Assembly (NCBI GenBank): GCA_041394725.1
Contig: JAWKHR010000025.1
Span: forward strand, 1 to 64,000
From: JAWKHR01 sp041394725
GTDB lineage: Bacteria; Acidobacteriota; Vicinamibacteria; Vicinamibacterales; SCN-69-37
Length of the DNA stretch: 64,000 bases
Reading direction: 5' to 3'
The stretch's first letter is position 1; the number at the start of each line of letters is the position of its first letter. This document shows, piece after piece, positions 43,167-52,326 of this stretch. The notes below the pieces were generated by a model. That model was not told the DNA's origin. It saw nothing but the letters and a program-made list of their open reading frames with translations, and ran no database searches. Made by a program: the position numbers and the translations under genes.

Positions 43167-44105
43167 CTACGGCAGGACGGCCGCGGCGATCTCGAACGCC
43201 TCGTGCAGCATCTCGAGCGTCGCGAGACTCGCGACCAGCGCGAGCGCGACCAGGGCCTGGCGCGCGCGCGACGGGTGACGACGGGAGGTTTCGGTCGGGA
43301 CGAGGAGGCGCGCCACGCGCTGTTCGAGCCGCTCGCCCCGGTAGAGCGCGCTGGTGGGCACGAGCTGCGGGCCGGCGGGCGCGAGCCGCGCCACCCGGAC
43401 GAGGGCCTGCGCGAGCGTCACCCGGCCGAGGTCCCCGTGCCGTCCCGCGGCATCGTCGGCCGCGAACTCCGTGGCTTCCTGCCAGGCGCCGTGCAGGCGA
43501 CCGGCGGCGGGCAGCCACGACAAAAGGTCCGGCGTCGCGTTGAGCAGCAGCCGGAAGAGGTTGTCGTGCCGGTCCACGTGCGCCTGCTCGTGCGCGAGGA
43601 TCGCCTGCAGCTCGTCCGGCGAGCACGTGTCGAGCACCGACCGGGCGATGAGCAGTCTCGGCCGCACGATGCCGAGCACCGCGACGACCGGGAACGCCGA
43701 GTCGGTGGCGAGCGCCGGAATCGTCAGCCCGTCGAGCGTCACCGGACGCGCGCCGTCGAGCCAGCCCTGGAGCACGCGCCGCGTGCGCCAGACGGCGACC
43801 GCCGTCCGCAGCAGCGACGCGGCGAGCAGCACGAGCGGCACGATCGCCAGGCCGCGCAGGACGTAGCCGTAGGTCTCGTCGAGTGCGCGCGGCTCGAACA
43901 GCGCGAACGAGAGCGCCGCGAGCGAGGCGGCGAGCAGGCCGGCCGCGAGCGGCAGGAGCCGAAGGCGCAGCAGCGCGCGGGCCCGATCCACCGGGGCGCT
44001 CACGCGGAGGCGCGCGAACACCAGTGGCGCGGCCAGGCTGCCGACGAGGCTCGCCCACGCGAACGCGACGAGCACGATGGTCACGAAGCGGGCCTCGAAG
44101 GTCAC
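43167..44105 (-). CDS. M56-family membrane metalloprotease (BlaR1/MecR1-like, no sensor domain)
   Basis: A 312-residue protein with about four membrane segments and the zinc-protease motif LAHEQAHVDRHDN near 178. In BlaR1 and MecR1 this domain cleaves the BlaI/MecI repressor when a C-terminal penicillin-binding sensor is acylated. Here the protein ends about 130 residues after the motif with one last membrane helix, so the beta-lactam sensor is absent and another signal must trigger it. The GTG start overlaps the BlaI stop (GTGA). Confidence 0.87.
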   Translation of the reverse strand: MTFEARFVTIVLVAFAWASLVGSLAAPLVFARLRVSAPVDRARALLRLRLLPLAAGLLAASLAALSFALFEPRALDETYGYVLRGLAIVPLVLLAASLLRTAVAVWRTRRVLQGWLDGARPVTLDGLTIPALATDSAFPVVAVLGIVRPRLLIARSVLDTCSPDELQAILAHEQAHVDRHDNLFRLLLNATPDLLSWLPAAGRLHGAWQEATEFAADDAAGRHGDLGRVTLAQALVRVARLAPAGPQLVPTSALYRGERLEQRVARLLVPTETSRRHPSRARQALVALALVASLATLEMLHEAFEIAAAVLP

Positions 44106-44530
44106 GGCTGGCGGCCTTTCATCTCCTCGCGCTTGGCGCGGACCATCGCCTCGAGCTCGTCGAGGGCCTCGCGGTCGTGATCGCCGACGGCGCGGACGAA
44201 GAAGGACATGAGCGGGACGAGCGACGTGCCGTCGCTCTCGATGGCGCGCCGCAGCGCCGCCGCCGCGCGCGACGACTCGAACTCCTGCCGGGTCTGGCGC
44301 GGCGTGTAGTAGAACGCGCGCCCGCGCTTGACGCGATCCAGCACCTGCTTGCGGTGCAGCCGGTCGAGCGTCGTCATGAGCGTGGTGTAGGCGATGGCCG
44401 GGAACTCGGGTTGCAGGTCGCGGACCGAGGCCGCGTCGCCGCGCGCCCACAGCGCGTCGAGCACCTTGCGCTCGAGCGGGCCGATGAGCCCCGGCTGGTG
44501 GCCGGTGAAGAGGTTCATCCAGGCAGTCAT
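44102..44530 (-). CDS. BlaI/MecI/CopY-family transcriptional repressor
   Basis: A 142-residue winged-helix repressor. The DNA-binding part matches the penicillinase-repressor family: LERKVLDALWARGDAASVRDL (split by one turn), AYTTLMTTLDRLHRKQVLDR, and RGRAFYYTP. The C-terminal helix mediates dimerisation and contains the usual protease-sensitive region. First gene of a four-gene operon with the M56 protease, so autoregulation is likely. A TAAACT hexamer (minus strand, 44565-44570) could be its promoter. Confidence 0.9.
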   Translation of the reverse strand: MTAWMNLFTGHQPGLIGPLERKVLDALWARGDAASVRDLQPEFPAIAYTTLMTTLDRLHRKQVLDRVKRGRAFYYTPRQTRQEFESSRAAAALRRAIESDGTSLVPLMSFFVRAVGDHDREALDELEAMVRAKREEMKGRQP

Positions 44531-44567
44531 GGTCACCGCGGAATACGCGCGATCCGCGGGGTCAAGT

Positions 44568-45530
44568 TTACCGCACGTCGCCGATTCGTCCGTGGCCGGC
44601 GTACACGTTGAACCGCCCGCCCCGCGCGAATCCGACCAGGGTGAGGCCCGCCGCGCGCGCCGCCTCCACCGCCAGGCTCGACGGCGCGCCCACGGCGACC
44701 AGCCCGGCGACGCCCGCCACCGCGGCCTTCTGGACGATCTCGTAGGCGGCCCGGCCGCTGACCACGAGCAGGCCGTCGGTCGCCGGCAGCCGGCCCTCAC
44801 GCAGGGCCGCGCCGAGGACCTTGTCCACGGCGTTGTGCCGGCCCACGTCCTCGCGGACCAGCAGGCGCCGGCCCTCCGCGTCGAACAGGCCGGCGGCATG
44901 GAGGCCGCCCGTCTCCGCGAACACGGCCTGGCCCGCGGCCAGCAGGTCGGGCAGGCTCGCGACGAGGGCCGCCGGCCAGCTGGGCCGTTCCCGGACGCCC
45001 GTCCCCAGGCGGTCGATCCGTACATCCGCCAGGCGGCCGCAGAGGCCGCAGGCGCTCGTCGTGACGAGCACGCGCGTCTGCAGCAGGTCAGCGAGGTCGA
45101 TCGACGCGGCGACGATGGCGAGCGCAGCGTCCCCATCGCCGGCGCTCTCGCCATCGTCGGCCCGGTCCGCCGCGTCGGCGGCGTTCCGGCCGGCCGAGTC
45201 CGGGACGGCTGCGGCGTTCGGGCGGGCCGAGTCCGCCGCGCCAGCGGCGTTCGGGCCGGGCGCATCGCCGCGCGCGGGGCCAGGCACGAGCGTCAGTCGC
45301 TCGACGTCGGTCGCGCGGGTGATGACGCCCTCGGTGAACAGCAGGCCGTGCACGAGGTCCGCGTCGTCGCCGGGGGTGCGCATGAGCAGGCCGAGCGGCC
45401 AGCGCCGGTCGTCGCCCGCGCGCCCGACGTCGAGGCGCAGCGGCGACTCCACCGCGACGAGATCCTGATCGGGCCGCGGCCCGTCCTCGGTGAGGCGGAC
45501 GACGGGCGCGACGGTGGCGCGGCGCGTCAC
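44568..45530 (-). CDS. fdhD: Formate dehydrogenase accessory sulfurtransferase FdhD
   Basis: A 320-residue protein that passes sulfur from a cysteine desulfurase to the molybdenum cofactor of formate dehydrogenase, which is inactive without it. The persulfide cysteines are in TSACGLCGR near 157-165; LLVREDVGRHNAVDKVLG and GRAAYEIVQKAA are further signatures. About 50 extra residues rich in Ala, Asp and Asn (near 82-137) interrupt the domain as a quasi-repeat (NAA..ADSA). The GTG start overlaps the stop of the upstream PLD gene (GTGA). No formate dehydrogenase gene is in the window, but a selenocysteine tRNA is. Confidence 0.92.
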   Translation of the reverse strand: MTRRATVAPVVRLTEDGPRPDQDLVAVESPLRLDVGRAGDDRRWPLGLLMRTPGDDADLVHGLLFTEGVITRATDVERLTLVPGPARGDAPGPNAAGAADSARPNAAAVPDSAGRNAADAADRADDGESAGDGDAALAIVAASIDLADLLQTRVLVTTSACGLCGRLADVRIDRLGTGVRERPSWPAALVASLPDLLAAGQAVFAETGGLHAAGLFDAEGRRLLVREDVGRHNAVDKVLGAALREGRLPATDGLLVVSGRAAYEIVQKAAVAGVAGLVAVGAPSSLAVEAARAAGLTLVGFARGGRFNVYAGHGRIGDVR

Positions 45531-46975
45531 GGCGCCGGCTTCCGGCGGCGGCCGCTCCAGAGCGCGATCGCCTCGACGATGAAGCCGAGGCCAGTCCAGC
45601 CGGCGATGACGGCGAGGGGGGCGGCCACCACGAGCGGATGCCAGAAGGCGAGCGCCGCCAGGCCGGTCAGGATCGCGCCGGCGCCGATGAGCGGCGGCAC
45701 CTCGTAGTCCTCGAGCGGCCGGTTACCCGTGACGACCGCGCCGAGGCTGCGCCCCACACCGGTCACCGTGCGCATCACGCGGCGGGCCGATCGCCGCGCG
45801 CGCACGCGGGGCGGCGCGGGCGGCGGCACGGGTCGTCGCCACGTGCGCAGGACGATCTCGGTGGACTGCGCGAGGTCGCGCTCGAACTGGGTCGCGAGCG
45901 CGCCGGCCACGCCCGGGTCCTCGATCGCGACGTCCAGCTCCCAGTTGCCGATCCAGCTCGTGATGTTGAGGTTGGTCGACCCGATGCGCGCCCAACGCCC
46001 GTCGGCGACCGCCGTCTTCGCGTGGATCATCGTCCCGTTCCACTCGAAGATGCGCACGCCGGCCTCGAGCAGCGTCCGGTAGAGCGTGCGCGACACCGGC
46101 ACGGTCCATCCGACGTCGCTGCCCTGCGGCAGGAGCAGCCGGACGTCGACGCCGTCGCCGGCGGCGCGCCGGAGCGCCTCGAGGTACGGGCTCGTGCCGA
46201 GGAAGTAGGCGTCGGTGATCCAGAGCGTGCGTCGCGCCATCGACGCGACCAGCAGGTCGAGCTGGAAGACGCTCGCCACGAACGGTTCGGTGGCCACCAC
46301 GCGCAGGTTCACGCCGCCCTGCTCCTGCGTGTCGGCGGGTTCGGGCACGTCGGGCGGGTCCATCGTGCCGCCGACGAGTCGCCAGCTCTCGGCGAACGCC
46401 GCCTCGACCGAGGCCACGGCGGGACCGGTGATCTCGACGCCCGTGTCGCGCCACGGATCCTGCCTGCGTTCCGGCCGGCCCTCCCACTCCTGCGCGATGC
46501 ACAGGCCGGAGACGAACGCGATGCGGCCGTCGACGGCGATGAGCTTGCGGTGGTCGCGCCGGACCCACCCGATGATCGGCGTCAGCGACGGCGGGTTGAA
46601 CGCGTGGACTTCGCCCCCGGCCTCGACGAGCGGGCGGAACAACCCGAAGAGCGGCGCGAACCCGGTGCCGAACCAGTCGTAGATGACGCGCACCTTGACG
46701 CCGGCGCGCGCCTTGGTCGCGAGCAGCTCGATGAACCGCCGGCCCACCGGGTCGCGGCGGATGATGTACATCTCGATGTGGATCGACCGGCGCGCGTCGA
46801 TGATCGCGCGCGTCCAGGCGGGGTAGTTCTCCGCGGCGTCCTTGAGGATCCGGACGCGGTTGCCGCCGATGAGCGGGGCGCCGGCCGCCCGGCTGAGCGC
46901 CTGATCGGCCAGTTTCCGGACGTGCCGCAGGTCGTGGGGCAGCGCGGCGGGCCGTGCGGGGACCAGGCGGGCCAT
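45527..46975 (-). CDS. Cardiolipin-synthase-like phospholipase D family protein
   Basis: A 482-residue protein with two HKD phosphatidyltransferase motifs: HRKLIAVDGRIAFVSG near 140 and HAKTAVADGRWARIGSTN near 316. This is the pattern of bacterial cardiolipin synthases. Unusually, two hydrophobic segments lie at the C-terminus (about 425-475) instead of the N-terminus. Predicted to join two phosphatidylglycerols, or a related headgroup exchange, at the membrane. A TACTAT hexamer (minus strand, 46985-46990) lies 9 nt before the ATG. Confidence 0.85.
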   Translation of the reverse strand: MARLVPARPAALPHDLRHVRKLADQALSRAAGAPLIGGNRVRILKDAAENYPAWTRAIIDARRSIHIEMYIIRRDPVGRRFIELLATKARAGVKVRVIYDWFGTGFAPLFGLFRPLVEAGGEVHAFNPPSLTPIIGWVRRDHRKLIAVDGRIAFVSGLCIAQEWEGRPERRQDPWRDTGVEITGPAVASVEAAFAESWRLVGGTMDPPDVPEPADTQEQGGVNLRVVATEPFVASVFQLDLLVASMARRTLWITDAYFLGTSPYLEALRRAAGDGVDVRLLLPQGSDVGWTVPVSRTLYRTLLEAGVRIFEWNGTMIHAKTAVADGRWARIGSTNLNITSWIGNWELDVAIEDPGVAGALATQFERDLAQSTEIVLRTWRRPVPPPAPPRVRARRSARRVMRTVTGVGRSLGAVVTGNRPLEDYEVPPLIGAGAILTGLAALAFWHPLVVAAPLAVIAGWTGLGFIVEAIALWSGRRRKPAP

Positions 46976-47039
46976 CGGCGGACCATAGTACCCCGGGTCC
47001 GCCCGGTCCCCCGCACGTGCGCGCGTGCGTTCGCGCGGC

Positions 47040-49253
47040 CTAGTAGCCGATCGTGAACGTCACCCGGAAGTCGCGACCCGCCTCCGGCGCGAGGTCCTTC
47101 AGGTAGTTCAGGTGGTTGCGATAGACCGTGTTGCCGGCGTTGTCGAGCCGAGCGGCGATCGTGTTCGTCGTCCGCCCCGCCACGAACGACCAGGCCGCGA
47201 AGCACTTCACCAGCGTGTAGCCGTCGGTCGCGGTCTCGCCGACCGGGCCCGTGTCGGTCTCGACCAGGAAGATCCGGTTCTGCTTCGCCGTGATCGTGGT
47301 GTCCACGCCCGCCTGGAAGGCGTCCCTCTTGTAGGTCACGCCGAGGCGGCCGCGCAGCGGCGGCATGCGCGGCAGCGGGACGTCCAGGTCGGTGAGCTGG
47401 CCGTGGACGTAGTCGAGACCGCCCTCGATCCAGAGCGGTGCCGCGACGTTGACGTCCACGTGCGACTCGATGCCCTGCAGCGTCGCCTGACCCTGGGCGA
47501 AGAACGTCACCGGCAGGTCGTCCTCGACCTCGTCGGTGTAGCCCCGGTACACGAAGTCGTCCACCCGGTTGATGAAGTAGGTGATCTCGCCCTGCACGCG
47601 GGCCTGCTGCCACCGGAACGACGCATCGAAGCCGAGGCCGTGTTCCGAGTCGAGCTGGTCGTTGCCCTGCTCGAAGGCGTTGTTGCCCGCGTGCGGTCCC
47701 AGGAAGTACAGCTCCTCGAGCGCCGGGTTCCGCGAGGCACGCGCCAGGCTGAAGGCGACCGTCGTCGCGTCGGTCGGATGCACCAGCAGGCCGAGCGACC
47801 CGGAGAAGTTGGTGAACGTCCGTGGCGTCAGGCCACCCTCAGGGTCGAACGACGTGTGATCGACGCGGCCGCCGAACTGGAAGGTCACGTGCGGCGAGAA
47901 CGCGGCCTCTTCGTAGAGGTACGCCGCGCCCGCCTTCTGGCTGACCGGCGGCGAGAGTGCTTCCTCACCCTCGGCCGAGAACGACCGCGTGAGCCCCCAG
48001 ACGCCGACCGTGCCGTGGAGCCGCCCGACCTGCTTGTGGTTCAGCTTCAGCTCGAACTCGTTCGTGTCGTTCAGGAAGGAGGTCGCGACCTCGTTGCCGT
48101 CGAGCTCGTCGTGCGCGTAGCGGCGCACGGCGGCCGTCGCGCGGACGGACTCGAACGGGCCGGGCAGGCCGCGTCGCTCGGCGCGGACGTCGAACCGCTT
48201 GCGCCGCGGGTCGAGGCTGGTCTCGCCCTCCTCGACGAACGGGATGCCGTAGTGGGTCCGGTCGTAGCCGAAGCTCGCGCCCACGTAGCCCCTGGACCCG
48301 ACGTACGAGGCGCCGGCCTGCACGAACCCGCCGCGCGAGAACGAGTTGGGCACGTCGCCGTCCGGGCTCGCGTAGTCCCCGGACCGACGGCCGCTCGCGC
48401 TGAAGTGCACGGCCAGCGGGCCGCGCCCGGCCGTGACGCTGCCGGCACCTCCGCCCCCCGGCGCGGCCGAGGAGGAGTCCAGCGTGATCGTCCCGGTCGG
48501 CGTCGCCACGGGCTTCGTCGGGATGTCGTCGGTGATCACGTTGACGAGGCCGCCAATCGCGTTCGACCCGTAGAGCAGCGTCGCCGGCCCGCGCACGACC
48601 TCGATCTTCTCGGCGCTCGCGGGGTTGACGTTCACGCCGTGGTCGCCCGACTGGCTCGAGAGGTCGCCCATGCGGTTGCCGTCCTCGAGGACGAGCACGC
48701 GATCGCCGTCGAGGCCGCGGATGACCGGCCGCGACGGGCCCGGGCCGAAGCTGCGCGAGGCCATGCCCGGCTGGTTCTCCAGCGTCAGGCCCAGCGTGGA
48801 CTGGAGCTGTTTCGCCAGGTCCTGGCCGCCCAGCACGACGGTCGGCTGGTAGGAGTCGAAGGCGCTGCGCGGGTCCGGGCTCACCGAGACGACCTCGGAG
48901 AAGTGCGGGTCGGCCGCGAGCGTGACGTCCACGGGCGGCGCCGACGTCCCGACGGTCAGTTCCGTCCGGGTCGTCAGGTAGCCGTCGGCGGTGATCACGA
49001 GGTGATAGGTACCCGGCGGCACTGCCGGGATCGAAAACCGGCCGTCGGGGTCGGTGACCGTGGCCTTCGTGGCCTGCGGACCTTCGAGGACGACGGCGGC
49101 GTTGGCGACGGGCCGGCCGGCGGCGGTCTTCACCGTGCCGGCGACCGAGGCGGCCTGGGCAGCGGCCGCGCGCGCCGCGGCGGGCGCGAGGAGGATCGTG
49201 AGTGCGACGGTGACAACGAGACGGGCATGAGAACGGATGAGGAATGCGGTCAT
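47040..49253 (-). CDS. ZnuD-like TonB-dependent outer-membrane receptor
   Basis: A 737-residue outer-membrane receptor. A signal peptide (about 10-33) is followed by a carboxypeptidase-regulatory-like beta domain (35-110), a plug domain (about 125-235) with VNPASAEKIEVVRGPATLLY, close to the ZnuD signature, and a 22-strand barrel ending in FTIGY. Uptake of zinc or a zinc complex is inferred from the ZnuD-like plug and from the ZnuA/ZnuB-like genes nearby. The small dyad TGCCC-AAC-GGGCA (49299-49311) upstream could be an operator. Divergent from the LytS/LytTR genes. Confidence 0.85.
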   Translation of the reverse strand: MTAFLIRSHARLVVTVALTILLAPAAARAAAAQAASVAGTVKTAAGRPVANAAVVLEGPQATKATVTDPDGRFSIPAVPPGTYHLVITADGYLTTRTELTVGTSAPPVDVTLAADPHFSEVVSVSPDPRSAFDSYQPTVVLGGQDLAKQLQSTLGLTLENQPGMASRSFGPGPSRPVIRGLDGDRVLVLEDGNRMGDLSSQSGDHGVNVNPASAEKIEVVRGPATLLYGSNAIGGLVNVITDDIPTKPVATPTGTITLDSSSAAPGGGGAGSVTAGRGPLAVHFSASGRRSGDYASPDGDVPNSFSRGGFVQAGASYVGSRGYVGASFGYDRTHYGIPFVEEGETSLDPRRKRFDVRAERRGLPGPFESVRATAAVRRYAHDELDGNEVATSFLNDTNEFELKLNHKQVGRLHGTVGVWGLTRSFSAEGEEALSPPVSQKAGAAYLYEEAAFSPHVTFQFGGRVDHTSFDPEGGLTPRTFTNFSGSLGLLVHPTDATTVAFSLARASRNPALEELYFLGPHAGNNAFEQGNDQLDSEHGLGFDASFRWQQARVQGEITYFINRVDDFVYRGYTDEVEDDLPVTFFAQGQATLQGIESHVDVNVAAPLWIEGGLDYVHGQLTDLDVPLPRMPPLRGRLGVTYKRDAFQAGVDTTITAKQNRIFLVETDTGPVGETATDGYTLVKCFAAWSFVAGRTTNTIAARLDNAGNTVYRNHLNYLKDLAPEAGRDFRVTFTIGY

Positions 49254-49465
49254 GGCTCTGTGCCGGTTGTAACAGCCGGCGGCAGGCCGCACGAGCGTTG
49301 CCCAACGGGCAGTCAGAATCCGCCGGTGAGTGGACCGCGAGTGCGCGTCGCCGGCCCGTGAGCCATCGGTGCGACCGACGCGCCGGCCATCGGCGCCGGT
49401 GAACCATTCACCTGCCGAAAACGACCGCACGGGGGGCTGACGTCGCCATCCGGAGATGGCGTCAC

Positions 49466-49471
49466 TACAAT
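49466..49471 (+). promoter_or_regulatory. -10 hexamer (TACAAT) of the LytS gene
   Basis: TACAAT ends 6 nt before the GTG start at 49478, predicting a leaderless message for the two-component operon. It also supports GTG as the true start. Confidence 0.5.
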
Positions 49472-49477
49472 GACGCG

Positions 49478-51430
49478 GTGACTCCGCCGGTGACCGGCCT
49501 CGTCGTCGACGCCATCGGCTTCCTCACGGGGACCGCGCTCTACCTGATGCTGCTGTCGCTCGTCTGGCGGGAGCGCGCGGCCGAGGGCGCGCCGCTGCTC
49601 TCGCGCCGGGGCCGGCTGCCGCTGCTCACCGGCCTGTGCGGCGTCGCCTGGAACGTCGGCGCGTTCGTGTCGTTCGCGAGCCGCATGATGGGGACGTCGG
49701 CGCCGTCCCCCGTCCTGGTGGCCGTCGCGTTCGGCGCGCTCGGGTGTCTGCCCGCGGTGGTCGTGCACGCGCTGGTCGAGGGGCGCGAGGCGCAGCACGG
49801 ACGCACGGGCGGCCGCGTGCTCGTCGTCAGCGCCTACGGGCTCAGCATTGCCGCGGTGCTGCTGCACCTGGCGGCCGCGTTCCGCGGGCAGGTCGTGCCG
49901 TCGCGCGCGGCGCTGTGGCTGCTGACCGGCGGCTTCGGCGTGCTCATGGTCGCGCTGCTCGTCATCACGCGCCCGCAGGCGATCGGCCGGCGGGGCGTCT
50001 GGGTGGCCGGCCTGTCGCTGTTCGCCGTCTCGGCGCTGCACTTCGGCAGCCACGCCGGGGACTCGCACGAAGCCTGGTGGGTGGAACTCATCGGCCACCA
50101 CGCGTCGCTGCCGCTGGCGCTCGCGATCCTCCACCAGGACTACCGGTTCGCGCTGGCCGATCTCTTCCTCAAGCGCGCGATCGCGCTGCTCCTGCTGATG
50201 GGGGTCACGCTGCTGGCGCTCTCGGCCTGGGCGACGCCGCTGCTGCAGGAGCGCGAGGGCGGCCTGCCACTCGACCCCGGCGCGACCGCGGTGCTCGTCG
50301 CGTTGTGGATGCTGACCGCGCTCGTCTACCCGCTGCTGCGGCGCGCGGCCGACGCGTTCGTGGATCGGGTCGTGCTGCGGCGTCCCGACTATCCGGCGGT
50401 GCAGGCCGCCCTGGCCGGGGACCTCGAGGCCGACGACACCGAAGCCGCCATCCACGCGCGCCTCGTCGGCGTGCTGGGGTCGGCGATCGGCGCGGAGGAA
50501 GTCGCCCTCGCGCCCGATCCGCTGCCCGGGCGAGACGCCCGGCTGGTCGTGGCGGGTGCCGCGTTGCGGGCCCTCGACGATCCGCCGCGGGTCTTCCTGC
50601 TCCGGCTCGCCACGGTGGATCCGCCGTATCGCGCGGTCGCCTGCGGCCGCCTGGCGGCGGGGCGCCGGCTGCTCTCCGACGAGGCCGGCTTCCTCGAGAC
50701 CGTCGCGCGACTCGCCTCGCGGCGGATCGACGCGGTGCGGGTGGCGCAGGAGCGGCTCGAGCGCAACCTGCGCGAGCAGGCCATGCACCGGCTCGCGACC
50801 GAGGCCGAGCTGCGCGCGCTGCGCGCGCAGCTCAACCCCCACTTCCTGTTCAACGCGCTGACCACGATCGGCTACCTCGTGCAGGCGGCGCCGGCGCGCG
50901 CGCTCGAGACGCTGCTCCGCCTGACCCACGTCCTGCGCGGCGTGCTGCGACGCACGACGACCGAGTTCTCGACGCTCGACGAAGAGGTCGCCTTCATCCG
51001 CGCGTACCTCGAGATCGAGCAGGCGCGCTTCGAGGAACGGCTGACCGTCACGATCGACGTGGCCGCCGACGCCGGCGCGGCGCGGGTGCCGACGTTGCTC
51101 CTGCAGCCGCTCGTCGAGAACGCCATCAAGCACGGCCTGACGGGATGCCCGGAAGGCGGGCGGGTCAGGCTGGCGGCACGGCGCGAGGACGACGGCCTCG
51201 TGATCGACGTCACCGACTCGGGAACCGGGTTCGATCCGGCGGCGGTGCACCGCGGCGTCGGGCTCACCAGCGTGCGCCAGCGGCTCGCCGCGCACTTCGG
51301 CGCGCGTGCGTCCATGACGATTGACAGCACGCCCGGCCGGGGGAGCGCCATCCGGTTGCAGCTGCCGTTCGCCGAGGGAGCGAGCGGGGCGGTCGCGACG
51401 ACCCGCCGCGGCCGGAGGCGTGCCGGGTGA
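49478..51430 (+). CDS. LytS-type membrane sensor histidine kinase
   Basis: A 650-residue kinase. About seven to eight membrane segments occupy the first 300 residues, then a GAF-like linker and the HisKA-7TM/LytS-type kinase (His_kinase family) with phosphoacceptor His455 in LNPHFLFNAL, followed by the N box VPTLLLQPLVENAIKHGL near 560 and the ATP-lid GVGLTSVRQRL. It would phosphorylate the LytTR regulator encoded next, with which it overlaps by GTGA. The signal is unknown; position next to the TonB receptor suggests a metal or envelope cue. Confidence 0.9.
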   Translation: MTPPVTGLVVDAIGFLTGTALYLMLLSLVWRERAAEGAPLLSRRGRLPLLTGLCGVAWNVGAFVSFASRMMGTSAPSPVLVAVAFGALGCLPAVVVHALVEGREAQHGRTGGRVLVVSAYGLSIAAVLLHLAAAFRGQVVPSRAALWLLTGGFGVLMVALLVITRPQAIGRRGVWVAGLSLFAVSALHFGSHAGDSHEAWWVELIGHHASLPLALAILHQDYRFALADLFLKRAIALLLLMGVTLLALSAWATPLLQEREGGLPLDPGATAVLVALWMLTALVYPLLRRAADAFVDRVVLRRPDYPAVQAALAGDLEADDTEAAIHARLVGVLGSAIGAEEVALAPDPLPGRDARLVVAGAALRALDDPPRVFLLRLATVDPPYRAVACGRLAAGRRLLSDEAGFLETVARLASRRIDAVRVAQERLERNLREQAMHRLATEAELRALRAQLNPHFLFNALTTIGYLVQAAPARALETLLRLTHVLRGVLRRTTTEFSTLDEEVAFIRAYLEIEQARFEERLTVTIDVAADAGAARVPTLLLQPLVENAIKHGLTGCPEGGRVRLAARREDDGLVIDVTDSGTGFDPAAVHRGVGLTSVRQRLAAHFGARASMTIDSTPGRGSAIRLQLPFAEGASGAVATTRRGRRRAG

Positions 51431-52212
51431 GTCCCGAGCCGCTGCGCGTCGTCATTGCGGATGACGAACGGCCGGCGCGGGCCTACCTCGCCTCGGTCCT
51501 GCGCGCGATCGGCGGCTGCACCGTGGTCGCCGAGGCGGCCAACGGCGCCGAGGCCGTGCGGGCGATCGAGCACGTCCGCCCCGACGTCGCGCTGCTCGAC
51601 CTGCAGATGCCCGAGGTGGACGGCCTGAGCGTCGTGCGGCTCGTCCGGCGACGGTTCCTGCCTCTGGTGATCTTCGTCACGGCCTACGACGAGTACGCCG
51701 TGCAGGCCTTCGAGCTCAACGCGGTGGACTACCTCACCAAGCCCGTCGCCGAGGCGCGACTGCGCGAGGCGCTCGACCGCGCCCGCGAGCGGCTGGACCA
51801 CCAGGACCTGCGCGAACGGGCCGCGGCGGGACTGCGCGGGGCCGTCGGGGCCTTTGATCGCGCGGCGGCGGGCGGCTACCTGGAGCGCATTCCTGTCCGG
51901 CAGCGCGAGGACATCGTGCTGGTGCCCGTCGCCCAGGTGGCCTCCATCGTCGCCGACGGCGAGCTGCTGCACCTGACCACCGCGAGACAGGAGCGGTTCA
52001 CGCTGGCGCACCGGCTGAAGGACCTCGAGGCGCGGCTCGATCCGGGACGGTTCATCCGGCTCGGTCGGGGCACTCTCGCCAACATCCAGCACATCACCCG
52101 GGTCACCCCGCTGGCCGGCGGGATGTACACGGTCACACTCCAGAACGGCCAGGAACTGGACGTCAGTCGCATCCAGTCGCGCCTGCTCCGGGGGCGTCTC
52201 CTCCGGCTCTGA
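51427..52212 (+). CDS. LytTR-family response regulator
   Basis: A 261-residue regulator. The receiver domain (1-120) has acidic residues DDE near 12-14, the phosphoacceptor Asp58 (LLDLQMPEVDG), and the Lys in YLTKPVAEA near 105. The DNA-binding LytTR domain (about 160-258) shows IVADGELLHLTT and FIRLGRGTLANIQHI. It binds direct repeats in promoters and normally dimerises. Its partner kinase overlaps at the 5' side. Natural targets are the adjacent receptor or transport genes, which is inference. Confidence 0.92.
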   Translation: MSPEPLRVVIADDERPARAYLASVLRAIGGCTVVAEAANGAEAVRAIEHVRPDVALLDLQMPEVDGLSVVRLVRRRFLPLVIFVTAYDEYAVQAFELNAVDYLTKPVAEARLREALDRARERLDHQDLRERAAAGLRGAVGAFDRAAAGGYLERIPVRQREDIVLVPVAQVASIVADGELLHLTTARQERFTLAHRLKDLEARLDPGRFIRLGRGTLANIQHITRVTPLAGGMYTVTLQNGQELDVSRIQSRLLRGRLLRL

Positions 52213-52326
52213 GCCTCTCCGGCGAGCGGTCCCGCAGCGGCCGCCGGTGGTCCGGGAGGGCCGGCGAGTGGGCGGGCGCGCCTTGCGCCGGCCCGCTCCG
52301 GCGTTCTAGAGTGGCGTCAGACGACC

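Noticed and set aside
47025..49361. A 778-codon open frame antisense to the TonB receptor
   Set aside because: Its composition is the Arg/Val/Glu pattern of antisense frames in GC-rich genes; the opposite strand has signal, plug and barrel motifs.
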